From positions 310,001 through 374,000 of the forward strand of contig NZ_FOIR01000002.1 of NCBI RefSeq assembly GCF_900111145.1: a stretch of DNA of 64,000 bases, written 5' to 3'. Positions within the stretch are counted from its first letter, which is position 1, and the number at the start of each line of letters is the position of its first letter. The position numbers were made by a program, and so were the translations under genes. Shown here in pieces: positions 16,898-25,001 of the stretch. The notes beneath the pieces were generated by a model, which was given only the letters and a program-made list of their open reading frames with translations, was not told the origin of the DNA and searched no databases. Source of the DNA: Roseivirga pacifica (GTDB taxonomy: Bacteria > Bacteroidota > Bacteroidia > Cytophagales > Cyclobacteriaceae).

Positions 16898-18048
16898 GCC
16901 TTTGCAATTTTATGGTAAGCCTTTTCCGTTTTATCTGCTATTGACGTCCACAGAAAGTTAGCCTGTACTTTAACTTGACCTTTTAAGCCCATGTGCTGCG
17001 CCAGTTGGGGTACATTGCTTAAGTAGGCCATGGCCTCAACAAAGGTTTCTACCTTGTTTGGATTGCACAAAAGTCCGTTCATTTCGTGCTCTACTGTTTC
17101 TCTAATAGCCGGTATGTCCGAAGCAATTACCGGAATAGCGTGAGCATTTGCTTCGATAAGCACTATACCTTGCGTTTCGTACAAGCTAGGCAGTACAAGC
17201 GCCTGATAATTGGGCATTATCTCGTTAATCTCCTCGCCAGTTAATTCGCCAATAAGCTTAATTCGGTCACTAAGGTTATTATTCGTAATCACTGCGGCTA
17301 TTTGTTCTCTTAGTTCGCCATCACCAACAATATCGAGTTTTAATGATGGGTGAGACTTGGCCATGGCATTAACCAGTGGCAGTATGTTTTTTACAGGGTG
17401 TAAGCGGCCGATAAATAGGAATTTGTTGTGGTCCTTTTCTATAGGAGCCACGGTACCTATTTTGCCTAACCTTACTCCGTTGTTTATTACTTCAATATGT
17501 TTTTGCTTAGGTGCGGTAATCTGGCTTTTTAAGTCTTGACTAACAGCTATAAGCATTTGAGAGGCTGCTAGTTGCTTGCGCTCGTAGCGCGTAGCCATCA
17601 TTTTATGAAAACGCTTATCTAAGTTGTACCACTTGTATCTGGCACTTTCTATTTCAATTAGGCCATGAACAGTAGTTATTAACTTTTTGCGGATGCCCTT
17701 AATGGTGTACAATAAGTAGCCGCTACGGCCTTGAGCGTGAATAATGTCGAACCTTTCGTGGTTTTCCTTCACCCATTGCTTGGCGCTCCAATTAAAAGCT
17801 AATTCTTCAGCCAACACCGAAAAGGGTTTTATGTATCTACCAGGGATATAAGGGATTTGAATGATCTCTATTCCTTCAACCTCAGAGACTTTGGTTTTCT
17901 TTTTTATAGATCCTGCATTCAGAATACTGATCTTATGTCCTCTATCGGTAAGCGCTTTGGCAAGCTCCCAAGTGTGGGTTTGAATACCTCCTTTGAATTG
18001 CCAAGGGAGTGTTTTACAAACCATTAATATGTTTAGCTGTTTATCCAT
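16891..18048 (-). CDS. Glycosyltransferase family 4
   Basis: A 385-residue GT-B enzyme. The N-terminal half starts NILMVCKTLPWQFKGGIQTHTWELA, with the glycine-rich acceptor loop. The C-terminal half has FIGRLHPVKN and the EX7E motif in LYETQGIVLIEAN, diagnostic of retaining GT4 enzymes. It probably transfers a sugar to the growing lipid-linked EPS unit in the cytoplasm. Its start overlaps the preceding 47-residue ORF by 8 bases and its stop overlaps the flippase start, so four genes here are chained by overlaps. Confidence 0.92.
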   Translation of the reverse strand: MDKQLNILMVCKTLPWQFKGGIQTHTWELAKALTDRGHKISILNAGSIKKKTKVSEVEGIEIIQIPYIPGRYIKPFSVLAEELAFNWSAKQWVKENHERFDIIHAQGRSGYLLYTIKGIRKKLITTVHGLIEIESARYKWYNLDKRFHKMMATRYERKQLAASQMLIAVSQDLKSQITAPKQKHIEVINNGVRLGKIGTVAPIEKDHNKFLFIGRLHPVKNILPLVNAMAKSHPSLKLDIVGDGELREQIAAVITNNNLSDRIKLIGELTGEEINEIMPNYQALVLPSLYETQGIVLIEANAHAIPVIASDIPAIRETVEHEMNGLLCNPNKVETFVEAMAYLSNVPQLAQHMGLKGQVKVQANFLWTSIADKTEKAYHKIAKAC

Positions 18049-18184
18049 TGCGTTTACTTTTTAGCTGCTTCTTTTGGCGTTTAGCGAATATTTCTTCCTC
18101 TTTTTTAGAGCGGATTATTCCGTAGATCATGGCCGCTATTGCGAGTGGCAATACAAGTGGCCAAGGCATTCCTTCGAAAATCAT
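18041..18184 (-). CDS. Small 47-residue single-pass membrane protein in the EPS cluster
   Basis: This ORF is read directly from the sequence. It begins MIFEGMPWPLVLPLAIAA, continues AMIYGIIRS and ends in a strongly basic, lysine-rich tail (KKEEEIFAKRQKKQLKSKRNG; last 21 residues given in general form as K/R/E-rich). The first half makes one membrane helix and the tail should be cytoplasmic by the positive-inside rule. Its ATG overlaps the stop of the QRGRW glycosyltransferase gene (ATGA) and its stop overlaps the start of the GT4 gene by 8 bases. This double overlap is strong evidence of real translation. The function is unknown; it may be an accessory of the membrane glycosyltransferase upstream. 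Confidence 0.72.
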   Translation of the reverse strand: MIFEGMPWPLVLPLAIAAMIYGIIRSKKEEEIFAKRQKKQLKSKRNG

Positions 18185-19359
18185 GTTTTTACGAGTTTGT
18201 GTGGTGTATGAATAAATCCTTTGCGAGACTTCTTAATGTTGCCCAATGCACCAATTGCCGAGGCAATAAGGCTTGGAAAGGCCATTAGAAGTGGTATGAA
18301 TTGCTTCTTCAAAGTTTTTGAAGGCAAAACGAGTAGGTAAGAAAGGGAGAGCGCTACAAAACCAATAAGGCTTGTGATAAGTACCGTTTGATTGATAAAT
18401 AGGCCAGCAACAACCAACATAAGCAATGCAAATGGAGCGAGAGCTCGTGGTGGCAAAGCAAGCTGAGCTACTTTGTGTACGTGATCGAGGTTGCCGATAG
18501 AAAGGCTTCGCAAAGCTGGTTTTATCGACTTTTTAAGAAAACTATATTGTGCTTCTAACCAACGGCCACGTTGTTTAGAGAAGTCGCCTGCCGAAGCAAT
18601 TTTTTCATCATAAACGACCAAGTCATCGGCATATTGAATGTAGTCCCAGGCTTGCGTGTAGAATAGCTCCATTTCCTTGTCGAAACCGCCAATGGCCGTA
18701 AGGTCATATATGGCCTTTTCGAAAGCTTGAATAGTGAATACCATTCCTGAACCCGAAAGCTTAGAAGATAAGCCAAGCGCATTTGCTCCCTTACATAGTA
18801 ATTGCGTGTTTGCTGTTTCAGAAAGTCCATCGAGCAAAGCAAAAGTAGTATTGCTGTTGGCCGATTTTCTATTCCCCTGAATAACATTGTATCCTCGGTT
18901 TAAGTAAGTGTTAGCCTTATTAAGAAAGTTATGTTCCACCACATTGTCAGCATCTAGAATAACCACGCCATCGTAATTTCTAGCACCATACTTGGCCATG
19001 GCACTCTGCAGTGCTTTTACTTTGGTGCTTTTTTCAAAGCTTACCTCGTGCACCTGCGCACCATTAGCTTTTAGGCCTGCAATGGTACTTTGCTTAAGCT
19101 GGTCTGCAATCACCACATAATCAAAGTGGCTTTTAGGGTACTGATACTTCATAGCAATGTTTTTAACTGTGCTATGTAGAATAACAGCATCGGCCTTGTA
19201 AGCCGGAACCAATACCAAAAAGCGGTTATTAAGACTGTTCTTTATGGCAGCTACCTTTAGCGTTTTATGAGACGCTACTGCTAGTATAAACTGATACAAA
19301 CCTGCCAGCGCTAAGTAGGTGGCCAGCGGCATTAGTAAGATGTAGAGTAATAGCTGCAT
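18181..19359 (-). CDS. Processive-type membrane glycosyltransferase family 2
   Basis: A 392-residue protein with an N-terminal membrane helix (residues 1-28) and three C-terminal helices (about 300-375). The catalytic domain contains LVPAYKAD, VILDADNVVE and QRGRWLEAQ, the QxxRW motif of processive GT2 enzymes such as cellulose, chitin and hyaluronan synthases. It is the first gene of a separately promoted unit: a strong terminator and a tandem-repeat promoter lie just upstream (19381-19484). Its stop overlaps the small membrane protein's ATG. Confidence 0.9.
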   Translation of the reverse strand: MQLLLYILLMPLATYLALAGLYQFILAVASHKTLKVAAIKNSLNNRFLVLVPAYKADAVILHSTVKNIAMKYQYPKSHFDYVVIADQLKQSTIAGLKANGAQVHEVSFEKSTKVKALQSAMAKYGARNYDGVVILDADNVVEHNFLNKANTYLNRGYNVIQGNRKSANSNTTFALLDGLSETANTQLLCKGANALGLSSKLSGSGMVFTIQAFEKAIYDLTAIGGFDKEMELFYTQAWDYIQYADDLVVYDEKIASAGDFSKQRGRWLEAQYSFLKKSIKPALRSLSIGNLDHVHKVAQLALPPRALAPFALLMLVVAGLFINQTVLITSLIGFVALSLSYLLVLPSKTLKKQFIPLLMAFPSLIASAIGALGNIKKSRKGFIHTPHKLVKT

Positions 19360-19380
19360 AACTTTCTTTTTTTGTTAGAA

Positions 19381-19449
19381 TAAAAGTACCCATAGCTATT
19401 GCCATATTTTTTGAGATAAGACGAGTGAACAGAATTTGTCGATGAATGG
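19381..19449 (-). promoter_or_regulatory. Tandem direct-repeat promoter inside the EPS cluster (site E)
   Basis: On the minus strand CCATTCATCGAC (19438-19449) and TCACTCGTCTTA (19417-19428) occur at a 21-bp period. TACTTTTA (19381-19388; five of six fixed positions of TAnnTTTG) follows exactly 28 bp later, 21 bases before the start codon. The first repeat abuts the terminator hairpin of the preceding gene, so transcription ends and restarts here. Confidence 0.7.
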
Positions 19450-19450
19450 A

Positions 19451-19484
19451 AAAAGCCTACAGATAAGTGAATCTGCAGGCTTTT
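19451..19484 (-). terminator. Strong intrinsic terminator after the wzy-like gene
   Basis: AAAAGCCTACAGAT (19451-19464) pairs with ATCTGCAGGCTTTT (19471-19484), a 14-bp stem with one mismatch and a 6-base loop. On the minus strand it is followed by T-rich sequence. It lies 20 bases beyond the stop of the O-antigen-polymerase-like gene, splitting the EPS cluster into separate transcripts. Confidence 0.85.
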
Positions 19485-19503
19485 AGTAGTTGTAGTCTCT
19501 GAA

Positions 19504-20961
19504 TTAAACAGGGGGATTCTCCTCCGTGCGGTCTCTTTCTGCAATGAGAAAGATAAATGGCAGGGCGAAGTTTAACAGAATGCCCGTTGGCATCTGTATA
19601 AGTACTTGATTGCCGTAGCTCGCCAGTAGTGCCCCGGCAAACATGGCGTAAAGTGCCGAGGCGTATGTCCGGTTCTTTTCGAGCCGCATGTTCATGATTT
19701 TATGCGCTCCTTTTCCCAGTATAAACCCAACGATCATAAGGTGCAGGGTAAAACCTACAATGCCTGTTTCGGCCCATATTTTGGTGAACCAACTATCGGT
19801 AGCCGTGTTGGCCATTAGCGAGGTTGGGTTAAACCTGGCACCCCAAAAACCTGCGGTACCAATACCAGCGCCAAACGGCTTGTCTGCAATGTAGCGGGCA
19901 AATATTTTCTGATTATCGTGCCGAACGCTTAGCGACTTGTTGTTTGGGTCTAGGGCGGTTCTCATTCTGCGAACCTGCTCAACCCCTTGAAACATAAAGG
20001 TGTATTTAAGGATCACAAACACGAGCACCATACCGCTAAAGCCCGCCATAAGTATTTTAAAGTTTTTGATTAGGATGAGGTAAGCAATGCCGCCACCAAG
20101 TGGTACTGCAAGCGCTCCTCTAGTACCTGATATAGCAAAGCCAAGCAGGAATACTACAGCTAAAATCAGGTATTTGGTTTTTTTAACTGTTTTGAAAGGT
20201 CCGAGAAACAAGATGGCACACATTAGCGACATCATAGCTTGTGAGGAACCAAAAGCTCCGGCATCTGAGTAATAGGAAAACACCCTCAAAACTCCGTGTA
20301 GCACGTGTTCTTCGTGATGGTTTTCTGCGTATAGCCAATGGTGTTCGGCTGCATCAACCCCCAGTAGTTGTTGCTTAAAGCCCCAAATTGTACCTAACAA
20401 ACTAAAGGCGATAATGACATTGAAAAACTTGATTAGGTCTTTTTCTTCTCTGAATAAAAGGAAAATAAGAGGTACGGTTAAAGCTTGGTAGAAACCAATA
20501 CCGCGCATGGCGTAAAACCAGGCTACAAGTCCATTGCCGGCAGGGTTTACTATTTCAAGTGTTAAATAGGCAAACCAAATAACAGAAACTGTAACAATGT
20601 CGTTTTTGGCAAACTTCCAGTTTACCCTTACGCGTTTGTTCAATATTACCGTCAACCAGGAAAGCGCTAATAGAATGTCTACTGATAGTCCCCACGGGCC
20701 AGGCACATAGCGCGCTATACCAGCCGATAGAAAACTGATCACAATAGTGCCCCAAACGCCAAATTTCGGTTTGTTCCACAATATGGAGAGCACAACAGCA
20801 CCAATTGGCAGGGCTAAAAGTGCAAAGCCAGCCAGTAGACCTAGCACTTTAAAAAGCACTGCGCTCACACCAATAATGGCTATAATCAACACCCAGCCAA
20901 GGCTGGTGTTCATTTTTTCAGAACCTTGTGGAGCTTTCAGTATGGCCTTGTTTATTTCCAT
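19504..20961 (-). CDS. Wzy/O-antigen-ligase-like EPS polymerase
   Basis: A 485-residue protein with about 11-12 membrane helices and one large periplasmic loop (about residues 215-330). The loop region and following segment (YSDAGAFGSSQAMMS, then ISGTRGALAVPLGG) match the Wzy_C/O-antigen ligase family. It should polymerise flipped repeat units in the periplasm. The annotated start is ATG 20961; the -7 box of its promoter ends only 7 bases upstream, so the mRNA is either nearly leaderless or starts at the in-frame ATG at 20913 (MNTSLGWVL), which begins the first helix. A terminator follows. Confidence 0.88.
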   Translation of the reverse strand: MEINKAILKAPQGSEKMNTSLGWVLIIAIIGVSAVLFKVLGLLAGFALLALPIGAVVLSILWNKPKFGVWGTIVISFLSAGIARYVPGPWGLSVDILLALSWLTVILNKRVRVNWKFAKNDIVTVSVIWFAYLTLEIVNPAGNGLVAWFYAMRGIGFYQALTVPLIFLLFREEKDLIKFFNVIIAFSLLGTIWGFKQQLLGVDAAEHHWLYAENHHEEHVLHGVLRVFSYYSDAGAFGSSQAMMSLMCAILFLGPFKTVKKTKYLILAVVFLLGFAISGTRGALAVPLGGGIAYLILIKNFKILMAGFSGMVLVFVILKYTFMFQGVEQVRRMRTALDPNNKSLSVRHDNQKIFARYIADKPFGAGIGTAGFWGARFNPTSLMANTATDSWFTKIWAETGIVGFTLHLMIVGFILGKGAHKIMNMRLEKNRTYASALYAMFAGALLASYGNQVLIQMPTGILLNFALPFIFLIAERDRTEENPPV

Positions 20962-20968
20962 TGTTAAA

Positions 20969-21057
20969 CAAAGCTAACCTTAGCCTGACTGTTTTTGGGG
21001 TACTTACGATGAATGACCAAATAGCTTCGGTGACTGTCCGATTTTTTCGATAATTGG
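20969..21057 (-). promoter_or_regulatory. Triple direct-repeat promoter of the wzy-like gene (site D)
   Basis: On the minus strand CCAATTATCGAA (21046-21057), ACAGTCACCGAA (21026-21037) and TCATTCATCGTA (21005-21016) have periods of 20 and 21 bp. A perfect TAnnTTTG box (TAGCTTTG, 20969-20976) follows 28 bp after the last. The region begins immediately after the stop of the upstream glycosyltransferase gene. Confidence 0.75.
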
Positions 21058-21058
21058 T

Positions 21059-22198
21059 TTAGGCCACATCTAAGAGTTGTAGAAACTCTTCGGTGCGCTT
21101 TTCCCAATCGTTTTGCTTCGCGAAGTCTATACGCTTTTGAATGCGCGCTCTGCTGTTGTATCGTATTTCTTTTCGTAGGGCATCTGCAAAAGCTTCATGA
21201 TTATTGCCAGTAGCAATTACCTTTTCAAAATCGGATAGATCTGCAAAGGCTGTTGAAACCACGGGCTTACCCATGGCCAGGTATTCATTTACCTTTAGGG
21301 GATATATAGCCTCTGTTAGGTTGTTCTTAACGAATGGTATAATACAAGCTGCGGCTTCTTCCAATACCTGTGGCAATTGCTCCTGAGGAATAGCTCCATG
21401 GAAGTTTAGGTTAGGCTGTTCGGCAATATTCACCTTAACTGGGCCATAAAAATCGAAGGTATATTCAGAGAATTCTGTTGCCAGATGAGCCACCAAGTCT
21501 TGATCAATTCTTTCGTCTACCGCACCTATGTATGCTATGTGCTTAGACTTGGACTTGCTAGCGGTTTCCTGCTGAAAAACACTCAGGTTAACGCCATTTT
21601 TCACCACATGGCAATTAGGGTTAAATGCTGCCTTAGTCTTTTTTAATCCTTCGCTTGTAACAATTACTTTATCAACACTCTGTAGGTACTGTTGCTCATA
21701 ACTAGCACCATGTTTACCTGCCCATTGGGTGCCAGAAATCTCATCGTAGCAGTAGTATATCTGCTGGTTTACCTTCCAAGCATCTTGGCATAGCGCTCCG
21801 TAAACCGGGTTAAAAGCATTGATCAATGTGGCGTTTTCAAGTCCATTTGCTTTTTGAAATTTTCTAATGTGCTTTTTAATCAAGCTGGCGTTCAGCCTGG
21901 CCATTTTATCAAAAGCCCACTTGTTGCCAATCCAGTTTATCGGTAAAATGGGAGGGAAGTTGTAAACCTCAATCTCTCCGTACTTTGTTTTGACTTTTCT
22001 CCATCGGCCACCTTTGCCCAGTAACTTGTTTTTTGGAGCAAACTGATTTGTAATCAGGTCTTTTAAGGTGTAGTGATAATCTATGAAGATTACTCTATGC
22101 GTAGCCGAAAGGCGCATCATTAACTCAACTGTAGACTTAATGTATGGTGTGTCCCAGGCCGGAAAACTATGGCAAATTATGGTTTGTTGAGTGCTCAT
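21059..22198 (-). CDS. Glycosyltransferase, GT-B fold (group 1-like)
   Basis: A 379-residue cytoplasmic protein. The N-terminal half begins TIICHSFPAWDTPYIKSTVELMMRLS. The C-terminal half contains IAYIGAVDERIDQDLV and YPLKVNEYLAMGKPVVST, the nucleotide-sugar region of group 1 transferases. The E residues of the EX7E motif are not in the classic context (PLKVNEYLAMG), so it may belong to a divergent family. Its start overlaps the Wzz-like gene's stop by 4 bases. It probably adds one sugar of the EPS repeat. Confidence 0.82.
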   Translation of the reverse strand: MSTQQTIICHSFPAWDTPYIKSTVELMMRLSATHRVIFIDYHYTLKDLITNQFAPKNKLLGKGGRWRKVKTKYGEIEVYNFPPILPINWIGNKWAFDKMARLNASLIKKHIRKFQKANGLENATLINAFNPVYGALCQDAWKVNQQIYYCYDEISGTQWAGKHGASYEQQYLQSVDKVIVTSEGLKKTKAAFNPNCHVVKNGVNLSVFQQETASKSKSKHIAYIGAVDERIDQDLVAHLATEFSEYTFDFYGPVKVNIAEQPNLNFHGAIPQEQLPQVLEEAAACIIPFVKNNLTEAIYPLKVNEYLAMGKPVVSTAFADLSDFEKVIATGNNHEAFADALRKEIRYNSRARIQKRIDFAKQNDWEKRTEEFLQLLDVA

Positions 22199-24261
22199 AT
22201 CGTTGATGTTTTAAGTCCTCCTCTTAATAATCTTTTAACTGTTTTGCGCAACCAGCTACGCTCTCTTGGCACATCGCCAATTACATTTTCCATTACCTCG
22301 GTGGTTACACCGTTTAGGAATAATATGGGCTCAGCATCTGCCAGTCGCTTATAGATGTTTAATGTGTGTCTGTCCGATGCATTCCAGGTTCTATTGGCTC
22401 TGGTTACCATTACATGCACATCTGCATCTAGAATATCTTTTTGATTAAAGGGCTCGTGGGTAATGGCATTCAATTCTTTGAACTCGAATTCGCCTTTCTC
22501 ATCTTTTAAAACTGTGTTATAAAATTCTTCTACTTGCTCAATTAAAAAGCTCTTGCCCTCACCATAATCGGTACTAAACACGATTACCTTTTTCTTGTCG
22601 CCTCTTCGGCTTGTTTCAGCCCTTAATTGCTGAACGAACAGATTCATGGCTTGTCTTGTAATGCGTCTGTAATTGATTTTTTCCTTGTCTAGGTTATCCG
22701 GAATTCTTGGCAGAATACCGCCAACCATTAGTTTCGTTTTGTGATAAGCGTTCTCATGGTTTTTCAAGCTGTTGTCCAATAGCTCCATGGCTATTATGGA
22801 TCCACTTGGAAGCACCATGCCTACAATAAAGGCTAGCACAACCATCATCATACGTTTAGAGGCCAATGGCTTAATAGGGTAGTAAGGCGGGTCGATTACG
22901 CGCAAGTTGCTCGACATCATCATGCTGTATTTGTGCAATCTGGCTTGGTTAAAACTGTGCAGGTTTTCCAAGTATTCTTTTTCGGCTACATCTATTTCGC
23001 GCTCAAGTCGGCTTAGCGTAGAACCAAGTGGAGCAAAACGGTTGTAAATTCTGTCGTACTCCAATTGTCTGTCGCGCATTACGGCCAGTTTTGCAGTAGA
23101 TTCTTCCTTAGCAATAATGTTGTTCAACCACTGCGTTAAAAGCTCTTTGGTTTCAATACCATCAGGCGTTTGGTTTACCAATAGTAGCTGGTTAGCCACA
23201 TCGTTCATTTCTAGTTTAAGGTTGTTAATTTGCTTGCTCAGCTCTTCTTTTTTAATCTTTCTTGAATTATTAGGCACGGTGTCCATTACCAATTCCAGAC
23301 TAGTAAGCTGTTTTTGATAGCTTGAAATCTGTGCTCTGCTTTCGGCTAATTTGGTGTTAAGTAGGGGCAGTACGTCCTTATCGCCCAACTCAAATTCTAC
23401 ACGTATTAGGGCAGACTTTGCACCGGCCAAAACTTTAAGTTCTTCTTGATACTGCTTGTCTAATTCTTCTTTGTTACCTGATATAAATCGGGTTTGCTCG
23501 TAGTAGTTGATGATTTGATTATCCACTCTAAAATTGAGCAACTCATCTTCTTGTGCTTTGAGATTTCCTGCAGATTCGTTCACTGCATCTTCAAAGAATT
23601 TGATAACCGAATCGCTCTGACCTTCTTTGATTACCTTCTTCTTTACAATAAAGATATCCGTAAGAAACTCCAATGTCTTTTGGCTAAGCAGCGGATCTAT
23701 GGAAGTGTATTCCATTCTGATCATGTCGCTGTTTCCTTCTCTCAGTACATCTATGGTTTCCAACTGCTCTACGCCAAAGAATGGGTTTTCAGAGTTGGTA
23801 AGTACATACAGGTCGTTTGTTCTGTCTGCATCTCTCGCATTTACAATTTTTTGGTAAATGGAGATCTCAGAGTCAACTTCGTTTACTTCAATATTTACCT
23901 GAGCAATAGCTTCTAAAAAGTCAGGGTAGTTTTGTGGTAAAATGCTTAAGGCACTTCTCTGATGCTCGTGCAGCATGTAGGCCATTAGGCGTGCCGAAAG
24001 CTCTTTGAATGTTTCGTAGCTAGTGGCTAGGTTTATTAGGTTTTCAAGTTCGTTATTTGTTTTAGCGTAGTCTACTCTAGACGATCCGCTGCTTTCAATG
24101 CTATAACCAGAGATTAAGCCGGTGTTTAATAGCGTATGCGTAGCGTATTCTTTTTTACCGTCTTTCGTGCTGTAGAAAACAAGCGCTGCCAGCACTACGG
24201 CAGTTCCCGCAATGTAATAGAAGTAACGAACTAACAGTCGAACGATTTCTACAATAGTCAT
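22195..24261 (-). CDS. Wzz-type chain-length/EPS co-polymerase fused to a degenerate BY-kinase domain
   Basis: A 688-residue inner-membrane protein. A transmembrane helix near residues 14-32, a long periplasmic region with coiled coils (about 200-460) and a second helix after the PxxP-type stretch VIDPPYYPIKPLASKRMM (about 455-500) give the Wzz layout. The cytoplasmic end (about 540-688) looks like a BY-kinase core with a Walker A-like TDYGEGKSFL near 565, but Walker A' and B are not recognisable and the C-terminus has no tyrosine cluster. It may bind nucleotide without autokinase activity. It follows the TolC-like gene by 6 bases. Confidence 0.85.
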   Translation of the reverse strand: MTIVEIVRLLVRYFYYIAGTAVVLAALVFYSTKDGKKEYATHTLLNTGLISGYSIESSGSSRVDYAKTNNELENLINLATSYETFKELSARLMAYMLHEHQRSALSILPQNYPDFLEAIAQVNIEVNEVDSEISIYQKIVNARDADRTNDLYVLTNSENPFFGVEQLETIDVLREGNSDMIRMEYTSIDPLLSQKTLEFLTDIFIVKKKVIKEGQSDSVIKFFEDAVNESAGNLKAQEDELLNFRVDNQIINYYEQTRFISGNKEELDKQYQEELKVLAGAKSALIRVEFELGDKDVLPLLNTKLAESRAQISSYQKQLTSLELVMDTVPNNSRKIKKEELSKQINNLKLEMNDVANQLLLVNQTPDGIETKELLTQWLNNIIAKEESTAKLAVMRDRQLEYDRIYNRFAPLGSTLSRLEREIDVAEKEYLENLHSFNQARLHKYSMMMSSNLRVIDPPYYPIKPLASKRMMMVVLAFIVGMVLPSGSIIAMELLDNSLKNHENAYHKTKLMVGGILPRIPDNLDKEKINYRRITRQAMNLFVQQLRAETSRRGDKKKVIVFSTDYGEGKSFLIEQVEEFYNTVLKDEKGEFEFKELNAITHEPFNQKDILDADVHVMVTRANRTWNASDRHTLNIYKRLADAEPILFLNGVTTEVMENVIGDVPRERSWLRKTVKRLLRGGLKTSTI

Positions 24262-24267
24262 GATTGC

Positions 24268-24990
24268 TTACTTTAAAATGTTTTGACCAACCAATTCCTT
24301 CAGGGCGCGGTAGGCGTACCATGCCTCACTCTTCGATTTCTCTAATTCCAGCTTAGCGCTGTAGCTGGCATCAACTGCCATACGGTATTGTTCTACCGGT
24401 AACTTACCGGCTTTAAAGTAGCTTTCGGCCACTTGCAAGGCTATGTCGTTAGTTTCTACCACCTCGTTTTGTAGTTCAATAGAGGCCAAGGCAAACTGTA
24501 GGCTTTTGTATCTCAGAATCACTTCTTCACGAATCAGGTCTTTTTGTTCCTGCTTCATGTAGTCAATTCTTTCAACTTCCAGCTTCTTTATTTTAAGCTC
24601 GCTTTTGCGGGTAGCTACCTCGGTAAATGGTAGGCGAATGTTCACACCAATATTGTAGTACATGTTTTGGCGTGTAGTATAAGTTAGTCTACTATCGGCA
24701 TTGTTAGAACCCGTTAGCTGGTCAGAGGTAATTCCTGTACCGTAGCCTACACCTGCTGTAAAAGCCAGGTGCTGCATCCAGTTCTTTTTAGTTATGTTGA
24801 TTTCCTCTTCAGTTCTTGCCTGATCGTTTGCTAGTGCATTCAACATTGGAGACCTGGTAACCGCAAGGCTAATAAGCTCACCAATCGGCTTTACTTGTTC
24901 TATGGTTAGGGCAGAAAAGTCCTGCTCTGTTTGCCCAACAGCGGTAAGCTGTACAAGTAGAAGGGCCAGTAAGTAGATAACTTTTTTCAT
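24268..24990 (-). CDS. Half-length TolC-family outer membrane protein
   Basis: A 240-residue protein with a signal peptide (cleavage near LTAVGQ). The mature part matches one TolC repeat: long helices (SELKIKKLEVERIDYMKQEQ, then KSLQFALASIELQNEVVETN and AESYFKAGKLPVEQYRMA) around a strand pair. Ordinary TolC proteins have about 450 residues and two repeats, so this carries one and would need more subunits per pore, or acts as an adaptor. In this position, just before the Wzz-like gene, it may replace a Wza-type exporter, none of which is encoded in the window. Confidence 0.8.
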   Translation of the reverse strand: MKKVIYLLALLLVQLTAVGQTEQDFSALTIEQVKPIGELISLAVTRSPMLNALANDQARTEEEINITKKNWMQHLAFTAGVGYGTGITSDQLTGSNNADSRLTYTTRQNMYYNIGVNIRLPFTEVATRKSELKIKKLEVERIDYMKQEQKDLIREEVILRYKSLQFALASIELQNEVVETNDIALQVAESYFKAGKLPVEQYRMAVDASYSAKLELEKSKSEAWYAYRALKELVGQNILK

Positions 24991-25001
24991 GATCTTTTCT
25001 T

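Noticed and set aside
23494-23916. Plus-strand ORF of 140 codons opposite the Wzz-like gene
   Set aside because: It lies wholly within a recognised gene on the other strand, with a composition typical of antisense frames.
22195-24261. Annotation of the Wzz-like protein as an active tyrosine kinase
   Set aside because: Walker A', Walker B and the C-terminal tyrosine cluster are not visible.
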